Source: Rhodoferax saidenbachensis (GTDB taxonomy: Bacteria; Pseudomonadota; Gammaproteobacteria; Burkholderiales; Burkholderiaceae_C). From it: a stretch of 64,000 bases of DNA. Shown here one piece after another: positions 55,941-64,000 of this stretch. The stretch lies in contig NZ_CP019239.1 of the NCBI RefSeq assembly GCF_001955715.1, positions 4,030,001-4,094,000 on the forward strand, in the 5' to 3' direction. The notes beneath the pieces are model-generated. The model saw only the letters and a program-made list of their open reading frames with translations. It searched no databases and was not told where the DNA came from. Each line of letters starts with the position of its first letter. Position 1 is the stretch's first letter. Made by a program: the position numbers and the translations under genes.

Positions 55941-58673
55941 ATGTCAGGAATTATCACCCGCAATGGGCCTCCTCCTCTGTCTGGAGGGTCGCGTTTTGGC
56001 CAGCGCATCCAGCGCCGCTACGCCACACAACTCGGGCTTCTGGCACCCGGCACGCCTGGGCGGCAATCCATACAGGCGCTGTATGACGTGCTGCGGGCCG
56101 ATGGAGCCGATGCCTCCACCGCGCTGCGCACCACGCGCCAACTGGTGCTGGAGCGCCTGGTGGGCCTGGACTGCGACAAGGGCGTGGACCTGCAAGTGAT
56201 CACCGGCGCCATGACCGAACTGGCCGAAATCGCCTTGCAGGTGGCCTACACCGAGAGTTGCCAGTCCCTCAATGCCGTACACGGTGCGCCACTGGGACCA
56301 CAGGGCGAACCGGCACAGCTGTGCATCATCGGCATGGGCAAGCTGGGCGCACGCGAGCTCAATGTGTCCAGCGACATTGACCTGATCTACATCTACGACC
56401 ACGACGGCGAAACCGCCGGCAACAGCGAAGGCCGCGGCCGCATCTCCAACCAGGAGTACTTTGGCAAGCTGGTACGCGCCATCTACACGCTGGTGGGCGA
56501 CACCACCGAACACGGCTTTGTGTTCCGCGTAGACCTGGCGCTGCGCCCCAACGGCAACTCCGGCCCACCCGCCGTATCGCTGGGTGCGCTGGAAGAATAT
56601 TTCCATGTGCAGGGCCGCGAGTGGGAGCGTTTTGCCTGGCTCAAGAGCCGCGTGGTGGCACCCGCCGAGGCCATTGGTTCGTCGTGTGCGCAAAGTCTGC
56701 GCGGCGTGGTGGTGCCCTTTGTGTTCCGCCGTTACCTGGACTACAGCGTGTTTGACGCGTTGCGGGTACTGCACCGCCAGATCCGCGAACACGCGAGCAA
56801 ACGCAGCGCCGGCCGGCCGGAGCGCAGCAACGACGTGAAGCTGTCGCGTGGCGGTATCCGCGAGATTGAATTCACTGTGCAGCTGCTGCAGGTGGTGCGC
56901 GGCGGACAGTTCCCCGAGTTGCGCACCCGCCCCACCCTGAGTGCGCTGCAGCGCCTGGTGACCGCCGGGCTCATGCCGCAGGACGCCGCCGACGCCCTGG
57001 CGCGCGCCTACATCTTCCTGCGCCGCGTGGAGCACCGCATCCAGTACCTGGAGGACCAGCAGACCCATGTGCTGCCCACCTCCGATACCGATCTGGGCTG
57101 GATCGCGGCCACGCTGGGCTTTGAGAACAGCGCAGACTTTCTCTGTGAGCTGGACGGCCACCGTGAACTGGTGGCGCAGGAATTTGATGCGCTCTTGGGC
57201 GGCTCGCAACAGGGTGGCTGCAAAAAAGGCACGTGCAACGGCAAAAGCGGCGGCCCCGGGCTGGACGACTTTGACGCATTGCTGGAGCTGCTGAGCGGCG
57301 CGTTCCGCGAACGTATTTCCCACTGGCGCGAGCACCCGCGCATCCTGGGCCTGCGCGAAGAATCACGCGCCCGGCTGGGCCGCCTGCTGCTGCGCACCGC
57401 GCAGTGGGTCACCGAGGGCAAGGTGGGCGACGCCGCCGCCGTGCGCCTGGTCGACTGGATAGAACCGCTCTTGCGCCGTGACAGCTACCTGGCCCTGCTG
57501 CTGGAACGCCCCAACGTGCACGAGCGACTGCTGCGCATGCTGGGCGCCGCGCGTTGGCCCGCACGTTACCTGCTCAAACACCCCGGCGTGATCGACGAGC
57601 TTGCCGGCGGCTCCATGCTGGACGAGCGTTTTGACGCGGCCGACTTTGAGCGCGAACTGGAGCGCCGCCGCAACGCACTGCAAGGCAGCGCCGAAGACGA
57701 CGACGAAAACCTGCTCAACCTGCTGCGTCGCGCCCACCACGCCGAGGTGTTCCGCACGCTGGCGCGCGACCTCGAAGGCAAGCTCACTGTGGAGCAGGTG
57801 GCCGACGACCTGAGCGCGCTGGCCGAGAGTGTGCTGCGCACCACCACCCGCTGGTGCTGGTCACGCCTGAAAAACAAACACCGCCCGGACCACCGCTTTT
57901 CCATCATTGCCTACGGCAAGCTGGGCGGCAAGGAACTGGGCTACGGCTCGGACCTGGACATCGTGTTCCTCTACGACGATGACGACGAACGCGCCCCCGA
58001 GGTCTATGCCGCGCTGGTGCGCAAACTCATTAACTGGCTCACCGTGAAGACCGGTGAGGGCGACCTGTATGAGATCGACACCGCGCTGCGGCCCAACGGC
58101 AACTCGGGCCTGCTGGTGACCAGCTTCAACGCCTACGCCAACTACCAGCAGCAGCGCGGCAGCAACACCGCGTGGACTTGGGAACACCAGGCCATCACGC
58201 GCGCACGCTGTGTGTTGGGCACCACGGATTTGCAAGCCCGCTTCGACGCCGTGCGCGCCGCCGTGATTGGCGCAGTGCGTGAAGAGCGTGGCCTGCGCGA
58301 AGAGATTGGCAGCATGCGCGAGAAGGTGCGCAGCGCCCACCCGGTGAAGGGCACGCTGTTTGACGTGAAGCACAGCCCCGGCGGCATGGTGGACATCGAG
58401 TTTGCCGTGCAGTTTCTGGTGTTGTCGCAAGGCTGCAAACACCCGGAACTGCTGGACAACGTGGGCAATATTGCCCTGCTGCTGCGCGCGCAGGAGTGCG
58501 GCCTGTTGCCAGCACCCGTGGGCGAGAACGCTGCCGCGGCCTACCGCGTGCTGCGCCAGATCCAGCACAAGGCGCGGCTGGACGAAGTGCCTACGCAGGT
58601 CGAAGACGGTGTGGCACAGACCGAGCGTGCTGCAGGCCTGGCGTTGTGGGCCGCAGTGTTTGGCAGCTTATAA
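55941..58673 (+). CDS. glnE: Bifunctional glutamine synthetase adenylyltransferase/removase GlnE
   Basis: Adenylylates and deadenylylates glutamine synthetase, under PII control. The ATG at 55941 gives 910 aa. It has two nucleotidyltransferase domains: the N-terminal deadenylylase with GMGKLGARELNVSSDIDLIY and the C-terminal adenylylase with AYGKLGGKELGYGSDLDIV. Each is followed by a helical domain (e.g. SRGGIREIEF, SPGGMVDIEF). A short Gly/Cys/Lys-rich insertion (GGCKKGTCNGKSGG) occurs near residue 430. It is divergent from yhdP. Confidence 0.96.
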   Translation: MSGIITRNGPPPLSGGSRFGQRIQRRYATQLGLLAPGTPGRQSIQALYDVLRADGADASTALRTTRQLVLERLVGLDCDKGVDLQVITGAMTELAEIALQVAYTESCQSLNAVHGAPLGPQGEPAQLCIIGMGKLGARELNVSSDIDLIYIYDHDGETAGNSEGRGRISNQEYFGKLVRAIYTLVGDTTEHGFVFRVDLALRPNGNSGPPAVSLGALEEYFHVQGREWERFAWLKSRVVAPAEAIGSSCAQSLRGVVVPFVFRRYLDYSVFDALRVLHRQIREHASKRSAGRPERSNDVKLSRGGIREIEFTVQLLQVVRGGQFPELRTRPTLSALQRLVTAGLMPQDAADALARAYIFLRRVEHRIQYLEDQQTHVLPTSDTDLGWIAATLGFENSADFLCELDGHRELVAQEFDALLGGSQQGGCKKGTCNGKSGGPGLDDFDALLELLSGAFRERISHWREHPRILGLREESRARLGRLLLRTAQWVTEGKVGDAAAVRLVDWIEPLLRRDSYLALLLERPNVHERLLRMLGAARWPARYLLKHPGVIDELAGGSMLDERFDAADFERELERRRNALQGSAEDDDENLLNLLRRAHHAEVFRTLARDLEGKLTVEQVADDLSALAESVLRTTTRWCWSRLKNKHRPDHRFSIIAYGKLGGKELGYGSDLDIVFLYDDDDERAPEVYAALVRKLINWLTVKTGEGDLYEIDTALRPNGNSGLLVTSFNAYANYQQQRGSNTAWTWEHQAITRARCVLGTTDLQARFDAVRAAVIGAVREERGLREEIGSMREKVRSAHPVKGTLFDVKHSPGGMVDIEFAVQFLVLSQGCKHPELLDNVGNIALLLRAQECGLLPAPVGENAAAAYRVLRQIQHKARLDEVPTQVEDGVAQTERAAGLALWAAVFGSL

Positions 58674-58681
58674 GCTGTTTA

Positions 58682-58732
58682 GGCCACTAGCCCGCACAGG
58701 GACTGCGTGAGCAGCTTCTGTTTTGATAGCAA
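58682..58732 (-). repeat. 51-nt dispersed repeat, copy 9 (intergenic)
   Basis: Plus strand AGGCCACTAGCCCGCACAG, GCGTGAGCAGCTTCTG and GATAGCAA; partly eroded. It lies between glnE and the convergent PLD gene, next to a palindrome AGCTTATAAGCT (58665-58676) that spans the glnE stop. Confidence 0.8.
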
Positions 58733-58754
58733 ATTCGCACTGCCAACTGGCCGC

Positions 58755-60446
58755 TCAGAGCATTTCATCGGGCGCAAAGGGCGCTATCAGCGTGGTGATG
58801 AATTGCAGGCCCAGACTGGCGTCTGGCTCACTCACCGCATCCGGGAACGCCGCGCCCGGCGGTGCACGCCACCGCAACTGCTGGTCCCGCAACTCGACAC
58901 GGTAGGCGTCTTTGGCCAGCGTGGGCTCAATCAGGCGCGTCGCTTCGGCGGAGATGGTGCGGTTGCGGATCACGATGGCCACTTCGCTGTTGTGCAATTG
59001 CGAGCGCAGATCCAGGTTCATGGAGCCCACCACCAACAGCGCGTCGTCCATCACCACGACCTTGGAATGCAGGCTGGCGCGTGAACTGCCTGCCCCTCCA
59101 CTACCACTTCCACTGCCCAAAGCCGACGCGCCAAAGCTGCGGAAGGTGCCCTCCTGCTCGGCCCGCATTTCGTACAACTCTATACCCAGGCCCAGCAACG
59201 CACGGCGGTAACGCGCATACCCCACGTGGGCGGCCGGTGCGTCGTTGGACGCCAGCGAATTGGTCAACACGCGTATCTGCACATCGCGTCGGCGCAGGTT
59301 GGCAAAGGTCTCCAGCATGCGTTCGCCAGGCACAAAGTAGGGCGAAACGATCAGCACCGAACGCTGCGCCTGCGCCATGAGCTGCAGCAGGCCGTCGACC
59401 GCGGTGTCCTGTGCGGCTTCGGTGGCGTCCGCATCCGCCGCGATTTTGGAGGGCTTGTCCACCAGCAACACCGACGGCGCCCAGGTCCACGGCAGCAGGC
59501 TCAAGTCCGTGGTGTCCGGCAGGGTGGACGGCGCCGGTGCAGCATCGGTGGGTGCAGTGGCCAGGGTCACTACGGCAGGCGGCGCAGCGGGCACGGGGCC
59601 TGCAGTTTCCTGGTCAACGGCCGCTACAGCAGGCTGGGGTTTGAGCGCGTCAATCTCCTGAAGCGTCATCAGCGATTCCACCGGGTAGGCCAGTGGGTTG
59701 TTCCAGTACTGGTCAAAGCTGCGCGACAGCTCGCGCACGATGCGCCCCGCAGCCAGCACGTCGATGTCGACAAAGTTGGTGCCTTCGCTCTGGCCAAAGT
59801 AGGTCTCACCCAGATTGCGCCCGCCGGTGATGGCCACCGCGTTGTCGGCCACCAGCATCTTGTTGTGCATGCGCCGCTGCATGCGCCCCGCGTCTTTGAG
59901 GTTGCCCAGCACCCGCGTCACCATGGAGCCACGGCCACCAGGCAGCGGGTTGAACAGGCGCAGCTCGATGTTGCGTTCAAACGCCAGCTTGAGCACCTGC
60001 GCGTTTTTGCCCGAGGTGTTGAAGTCATCCAGCAGGATACGGATGCGCACACCCCGGCCCGCCGCGTCGCGCAACGCGTCAAACAGGCGCTCGGTGGTCT
60101 CGTCGGCAAAGATGGCGTAGTACTGGATGTCCAGCGTCTTCTGCGCCGCCTTGATCAGCACCATGCGGCTGGAAAACGCCAGCTCGGCATCGCCCACCAG
60201 CGCAAACCCCGAGTCATTGCGCGTGCCCGCCTTCTGCGCCCGCACCGCCACCAGACTGCCCAGCCGCGTCTCGGCCGGATTGGTCAGTGCCGTGGACACC
60301 GGCCGGTCTACTGCGCTGGGAAGCGACGCGCAGCCAGTGAGCCACAGGCTGAACAACACTAGGGCCAGCGTGCGCCACCCCGTTCTTCGCGCAAGGGTTG
60401 TGGCCGGGTGGTTGTGGAAATGAGCAGGCTGCATGGTGCAGGCCAC
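58755..60446 (-). CDS. Phospholipase D / cardiolipin synthase C-like lipoprotein
   Basis: 563-aa protein with a lipobox LTGC (Cys39) and two HKD motifs: His194-Lys196-Asp201 (HNKMLVADN) and His460-Lys462-Asp467 (HSKVVVMDD). This pattern resembles ClsC/YmdC, which makes cardiolipin from PE and PG in E. coli with YmdB. A Pro/Ala/Thr-rich insertion (about 268-350) divides the two halves. Another ATG at residue 5 could be used. No ymdB-like neighbour is present, so the substrate is not certain. Confidence 0.88.
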   Translation of the reverse strand: MACTMQPAHFHNHPATTLARRTGWRTLALVLFSLWLTGCASLPSAVDRPVSTALTNPAETRLGSLVAVRAQKAGTRNDSGFALVGDAELAFSSRMVLIKAAQKTLDIQYYAIFADETTERLFDALRDAAGRGVRIRILLDDFNTSGKNAQVLKLAFERNIELRLFNPLPGGRGSMVTRVLGNLKDAGRMQRRMHNKMLVADNAVAITGGRNLGETYFGQSEGTNFVDIDVLAAGRIVRELSRSFDQYWNNPLAYPVESLMTLQEIDALKPQPAVAAVDQETAGPVPAAPPAVVTLATAPTDAAPAPSTLPDTTDLSLLPWTWAPSVLLVDKPSKIAADADATEAAQDTAVDGLLQLMAQAQRSVLIVSPYFVPGERMLETFANLRRRDVQIRVLTNSLASNDAPAAHVGYARYRRALLGLGIELYEMRAEQEGTFRSFGASALGSGSGSGGAGSSRASLHSKVVVMDDALLVVGSMNLDLRSQLHNSEVAIVIRNRTISAEATRLIEPTLAKDAYRVELRDQQLRWRAPPGAAFPDAVSEPDASLGLQFITTLIAPFAPDEML

Positions 60447-60852
60447 TGTAGCGGAAGCGGCGATTTATGTGTGAGCGGTAGGGCACACAAGGACTTATAT
60501 GTCTTTTAGGCCTCCAGCCCTTGTGCAGACTGCGCAAGCAACTATTGTTTTGATAGTAAAGAGATGGGCTTACGCTGCATTTCGCTCTGCAGGGTAAGCA
60601 GTCCGGGTATCCATTCTCCGGCCCACGCTCGCGGGCGAAGGTTTTGGGTTGCCCGAGGTTCGCTCGTAAACGGCATTGTTGGCGTACCTACTATTTGGCA
60701 ATTGCGAATGGGGCCTGCGCCCGGATACCCGGGCTACCTAACCAAATATGAATTTGCGGCGAAAGTGAGCGGTTGCCAATCACCGAAAATGGGGAACCCA
60801 AGTCCGCAAAAAATGGCGTCCAATGCGATTGGACTTCAGAAAGGCATTCGGT
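60447..60852. other. Gene-poor stretch with repeat and atypical sequence
   Basis: No convincing gene. The left part (60509-60559) holds repeat copy 10. The rest includes short palindromes such as CCCGGATACCCGGG (from about 60721) and drifts toward lower GC ahead of the next gene. A 106-codon frame (60564-60884) lacks family features and is judged non-coding. This could be a remnant of an integrated element. Confidence 0.4.
60509..60559 (-). repeat. 51-nt dispersed repeat, copy 10 (intergenic)
   Basis: Plus strand GGCCTCCAGCCCTTGTGCAG, TGCGCAAGCAACTATTG and GATAGTAA. It lies upstream of the PLD gene start in the gene-poor stretch. Confidence 0.85.
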
Positions 60853-61350
60853 ATGTGCATACCCGCTACAGATTGGTTTGTTAACGGAAGCGTCAGTTTT
60901 GAACTGATTAAAGGCCTTCCAGCAGCGCTGATCGCTCTAGGCTTAGGGTTCGTAGCTACTCGGATTCAACAGCAACAAGCAAAAGTCGCAACCGCAAAAC
61001 TAAATCTAGATTTGTTCGAAAGAAGATACAAGCTTTTTGAAGCAACGTGGCACGAGCTGTCACAGGCGGTTCAGCGAGAGCACATTGCTATAAGTAATCC
61101 TGAATTCACAAACCTATTCCCATCAGCACAGTTTCTTTTTGGCATGGAAATACGTGACTACATGGATGAAATATCAAAAAACTGCACGAAGCTTTGGTTA
61201 ATTCAAGAAAGAACTCGTGCGAATCAAAACATTGTTCCGCAAGAGCTAATCACTGCGCAAACGGATCTCTTGAAATGGTTCGCCAAGCAAGCTATGGAAG
61301 ATTGCCGAGCCCGGTTCGGGCCGTACTTGGACTTTAGCAAATGGAAATGA
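60853..61350 (+). CDS. Orphan membrane-anchored hypothetical protein in AT-rich islet
   Basis: 165-aa protein, start chosen at ATG 60853 with AAAGG 8 nt upstream (an in-frame ATG at 60823 is also open). One TM helix near 20-38 (LPAALIALGLGFVATRIQ) is followed by a long helical, soluble C-terminal part. Codons are distinctly AT-rich (e.g. AAA, TTT, ATA, AGA) compared with neighbours, so horizontal acquisition is likely. I recognise no family. No obvious partner genes are nearby. Confidence 0.6.
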   Translation: MCIPATDWFVNGSVSFELIKGLPAALIALGLGFVATRIQQQQAKVATAKLNLDLFERRYKLFEATWHELSQAVQREHIAISNPEFTNLFPSAQFLFGMEIRDYMDEISKNCTKLWLIQERTRANQNIVPQELITAQTDLLKWFAKQAMEDCRARFGPYLDFSKWK

Positions 61351-61540
61351 TTTGCTAGGTAATTTTGAATGCTTGTAGTGATCAAGTAATGCAATTAGCG
61401 ATTGCTCTCATTCGCCTTCGCTCGCCATAGAAAACTTCGAATCAATATCTAGGCGCTACCAAAAATGCCCCTTCCCAGCACTCCCACATAAGAATAGACT
61501 GAACCCGTCGCGCCAAGCAACTTTGCCAGCGCAGTACGCC

Positions 61541-62290
61541 ATGAACCTCAACGACTTTGTCAAAGCCCATTCGGCCACCCAGTACTTGGGGGCCAGCGCC
61601 AGCACGCAGGCCACGGGCGGCTTGAGTTTGGCGGCGCAGGCAGGGCTCAAGAAGGCAGACCAGCGCATTCAAGCACAGGTGGACAAGACCACCGCGCAAC
61701 TCTCCAGTTTCGGCAAACTGCAGTCCGCCGTGTCAGGCACACAGCTTGCCGCGCGTGGGCTGGGTATTTTGGGCAATACCAGTACGGCGACGGCGCAGAA
61801 GTCGGCTGCCAGTGATTTCACCAGCGCTTTTAATGCGGCCCTGGCCAGCGCAAAAACAACTGCCACACAACCCGGAGATACCGCTGCAGTGCAGAGTGCC
61901 AGCCGCACCGGCAAAAACCTGCTGAGCGCTTTGGGTGCTGACACCGCCACGGTGGATGCGCTCAAGAAAGTGGGTTTCAGTCTCAACGCAAGCGGCAGCC
62001 TGGTGCTGGACAGCACCAAGCTAGACGCTGCACAAAAGGCCGACCCGGCCGCTGTGCGCGCCACCTTGAACAAGCTGGGCAAACAGGTCTTCAACGCTGC
62101 GACGCAAGAACTGGCCAGCAATGGCAATGTGGGCTTGTCGCTGTCCACGCTGAACCAGCGCTCCGGCATTCTCAAAAGCCAGCAAGCCACCTTGAGTGCC
62201 TTGGGACAAGACAACAGCCCCACCCCAAGCAACACGGGCTTTGGCAGTTGGACGAACTGGGGCGTGTCGGCATACCAGCAAATCAGCTAG
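61541..62290 (+). CDS. FliD-like (flagellar cap) domain protein
   Basis: 249-aa Ala/Ser/Thr/Gln-rich protein with no cysteine visible. The segment KTTAQLSSFGKLQSAVSGTQ and the later FSLNASGSLVLDSTKLDAAQKADPA resemble the N-terminal and central regions of FliD (flagellar hook-associated protein 2). It is much shorter than FliD and no other flagellar gene is seen. It may be a FliD-derived or FliD-like secreted protein. The ATG at 61541 is chosen over one 18 nt upstream. Function uncertain. Confidence 0.6.
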   Translation: MNLNDFVKAHSATQYLGASASTQATGGLSLAAQAGLKKADQRIQAQVDKTTAQLSSFGKLQSAVSGTQLAARGLGILGNTSTATAQKSAASDFTSAFNAALASAKTTATQPGDTAAVQSASRTGKNLLSALGADTATVDALKKVGFSLNASGSLVLDSTKLDAAQKADPAAVRATLNKLGKQVFNAATQELASNGNVGLSLSTLNQRSGILKSQQATLSALGQDNSPTPSNTGFGSWTNWGVSAYQQIS

Positions 62291-62331
62291 GCGCGGCCTG
62301 GGTAAAAACGCGCCGCTTGCGCCAGGCTCTC

Positions 62332-62823
62332 TCAGCTGGCCCGAATCCGCTGCACCAGCTTGGTCGTCGAGTACCCCTGCACAAACGGCAACGCCAACGC
62401 CCGCCCGCCCCAGGATTCGATCAGCGCAGTCTCCGGCAGTTTCGCCATGTCGTAGTCGCCACCCTTGACCAGAATGTCGGGCCTGATTTCACCTAGGATC
62501 TGCACCGGGGTGTCGTCGTCAAACCAGGTGACCAGGCTCACAGCGCCCTGGCCGGCCATGACGACAGCGCGGTCGGCTTCGGCGTTGAGCGGGCGGTCGT
62601 CGCCCTTGCCCAGGCGCTTGACGGAGGCATCGGTGTTGAGCGCCACGATCAGGCTGGCGCCCAGTTCGCGGGCCTGGGCCAGGTACATCACGTGGCCGCG
62701 GTGCAGCACGTCAAACACGCCGTTGGTAAACACCCAGGGGCGGGGCAGGTGGGCGAGCTGGCGGGCCAGATCGGCACGGTCGCAAATTTTGGACAGGAAA
62801 GCTGGCGCTTTTTGGGGGTTCAT
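62332..62823 (-). CDS. rfaE2: D-glycero-beta-D-manno-heptose 1-phosphate adenylyltransferase
   Basis: 163-aa nucleotidyltransferase equal to the C-terminal half of HldE, activating heptose for LPS inner core. The family motifs are FTNGVFDVLHRGHVMYL (HxGH nucleotide site), LNTDASVKRLGKG and the ISSTSTKLV-like GYSTTKLVQRIR at the end. A separate kinase (rfaE1) would be expected elsewhere. It is single-domain, consistent with split RfaE genes of betaproteobacteria. Confidence 0.93.
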   Translation of the reverse strand: MNPQKAPAFLSKICDRADLARQLAHLPRPWVFTNGVFDVLHRGHVMYLAQARELGASLIVALNTDASVKRLGKGDDRPLNAEADRAVVMAGQGAVSLVTWFDDDTPVQILGEIRPDILVKGGDYDMAKLPETALIESWGGRALALPFVQGYSTTKLVQRIRAS

Positions 62824-62911
62824 GGGGGCATGCTAGCAGGGAAAACGGCGTGGTTTACCCCTCAAGACAGGCTTTCACGCGGCCCCATGGGATGCATAAT
62901 TCCGGCACTTT

Positions 62912-64000
62912 ATGCACCTCGTACCGATCAGCGCAGAGTCCATACGCATTGGCCACCCCTTGCCCTTCCCTCTGATGGACAAGGACGGGGTGCTGTTGGC
63001 CAAAAAAGACTTTGTGGTCGGCTCCAAAGCCGATCTGGACGATTTCTCCAAGCGCGGCGGCGGCCTGTACATCGATGTGGCCGATTCCGAAGCCCACCAC
63101 CGCGCCTACATTGGCCGGTTGCACGGCTTGGTCAACGACGAAAAAGCGCTCGGTGAAATTGCCGGTACCAAGCTCGCCGGCACCACGCTGGGCGAACGCG
63201 CCAGCGCTGGCGTGGTGGACGACGGCAAACCGGACTGGCTGGACCTGCAAGAGCAGTGCAATTACCTGCTGCGCGATAGCAACCCGGCGCAGTTCATGGA
63301 CCGGCTGGAGCGCCTGCACGGCCTGCTGGAGCGCCACATGTTGCGCAACCCGGATGGCGTGTTGTTTGCGCTGATTCACCTGTCTGCCTCCGAGAAGCGG
63401 CGCTACAGCGCCACCCACGCCATGCTGGTTAGCGCCATGTGTGGCCTAGCGGCGCGCGAGGTGTTGAACTGGCCGCCGGAAGTAGTGGCGCTACTGGCCA
63501 AGGCTGCGCTGACCATGAACCTGGGCATGACGGATCTGCAAGACCGCCTGGCGTTACAAACCGAGGCACCCAGCCCCGCCCAACGCGCACAGATTGATAA
63601 CCACGCCGAGAAATCCGTGGAAATGCTCAAGGCGCTGGGCGTGACCAATGTGCACTGGCTGCAGGCCGTGCGCGAACACCACACCCAGACACCCGGCCCG
63701 CTCAAAGCCAAGACCGGCGCCGAGCGCATGGCGCGCCTGATACAGCGCGCCGACATGTTTGCCGCACGCCTGGCACCGCGTGCTTCGCGCCAGCCGATTT
63801 CCCCGGCGGCCGCCATGCAGGCCTGCTACTTTGATGAAGAGCGCAAGGTGGACGAAGCCGGTGCGGCGCTGATCAAGGCCGTCGGTATTTATCAGCCGGG
63901 CTCGTTTGTGCGCCTGGCCACGGACGAAATTGCAGTGGTGATCAAGCGCGGTGCGAATACAACGACGCCGCGTGTGGCGGTGCTGGTCAACCGCTCCGGC
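62912..64000 (+). CDS. Degenerate HD-GYP-like protein (cut by right edge)
   Basis: At least 363 codons, open to the window end. The N-terminal part (about 1-110) begins MHLVPISAESIRIGHPLPFPL with a DUF3391-like beta region; the middle is an HD-type helical domain. The expected metal-binding HD signature is replaced (MNLGMTDLQ instead of HDIGK) and the GYP motif is lost (EHHTQTPGP), while some His remain. It is thus probably not an active c-di-GMP phosphodiesterase, but might bind c-di-GMP or partners. The remainder continues beyond the window. Confidence 0.75.
   Translation, partial: MHLVPISAESIRIGHPLPFPLMDKDGVLLAKKDFVVGSKADLDDFSKRGGGLYIDVADSEAHHRAYIGRLHGLVNDEKALGEIAGTKLAGTTLGERASAGVVDDGKPDWLDLQEQCNYLLRDSNPAQFMDRLERLHGLLERHMLRNPDGVLFALIHLSASEKRRYSATHAMLVSAMCGLAAREVLNWPPEVVALLAKAALTMNLGMTDLQDRLALQTEAPSPAQRAQIDNHAEKSVEMLKALGVTNVHWLQAVREHHTQTPGPLKAKTGAERMARLIQRADMFAARLAPRASRQPISPAAAMQACYFDEERKVDEAGAALIKAVGIYQPGSFVRLATDEIAVVIKRGANTTTPRVAVLVNRSG

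Noticed and set aside
60564..60884. 106-codon plus-strand frame in the gene-poor stretch
   Set aside because: No ribosome site, mixed composition and no family resemblance; likely chance.
1..64000. tRNA, rRNA, CRISPR arrays, insertion sequences or prophage genes
   Set aside because: No cloverleaf with a typical TTCGA arm, no regularly spaced repeats with spacers, and no transposase or integrase was recognised; the GTTCGAATCC near 24862 lies inside the kinase gene.

Overview
The window is high-GC bacterial chromosome with dense gene packing. Gene content and order point to a betaproteobacterium of the order Burkholderiales, most likely family Comamonadaceae (Rhodoferax/Polaromonas/Acidovorax-like). 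Pointers are the glycolysis/purine block pgk-pyk-fba-purC-purE-purK-sua5, secF-secD-yajC beside a DUF1631 gene, a fused indolepyruvate ferredoxin oxidoreductase with a divergent Lrp regulator, and a short dispersed repeat whose core reads AGCTGCTTGCGCA. Family placement is inference; no rRNA or tRNA gene is present to confirm it.

Layout. (1) 1-10004, minus strand: a type VI secretion (T6SS) operon tssB-tssC-hcp-tssE-tssF-tssG-tssH(clpV)-vgrG, with vgrG cut by the left edge. (2) 10186-14544: T6SS-flanking genes. These are a small unknown protein, a stand-alone cyclic-nucleotide-binding domain protein, an unrecognised helical/hydrophobic 416-aa protein, and a dCache-type class III adenylate cyclase. 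(3) 14595-31382: sua5, purK, purE, a thioredoxin-TPR (CnoX/YbbN) protein, DUF305, a ribbon-helix-helix protein, a DJ-1/PfpI protein, purC, fba, pyk and pgk. Inserted between pyk and pgk on the opposite strand is a two-gene signalling unit: a 1768-aa CHASE/PAS hybrid histidine kinase and a REC-GGDEF diguanylate cyclase. (4) 31491-37469: azlD-azlC-fmt-def on the minus strand, divergent from lysM-dprA-smg. (5) 37591-43483: DUF1631, secF, secD, yajC. (6) 43623-48542: the fused oxidoreductase, its divergent Lrp-type regulator and a small exported protein. (7) 48555-58673: cheV, mltA, a 48-aa membrane microprotein, a nitrilase-family hydrolase, yhdP and glnE. (8) 58755-64000: a PLD/cardiolipin-synthase lipoprotein, an AT-richer islet with an orphan membrane protein, a FliD-like protein, rfaE2, and a degenerate HD-GYP protein cut by the right edge.

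The most unusual feature is a dispersed element about 51 nt long, present in ten recognisable copies between 14925 and 60559. Nine copies are 51 nt (17 codons) and one is 50 nt. Five copies lie in frame inside conserved housekeeping genes (sua5 twice, purK, fmt, dprA). One supplies most of the signal peptide and the predicted cleavage site of a small exported protein (47865-48542), and one supplies the stop codon of the 48-aa microprotein. This resembles the behaviour of Rickettsia palindromic elements. A second point is the possible link of the T6SS locus to cyclic-nucleotide signalling and to an uncharacterised hydrophobic helical protein.

Limits: all assignments come from reading translations and motifs. 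No database search or structure prediction was run, and start codons were chosen by eye.
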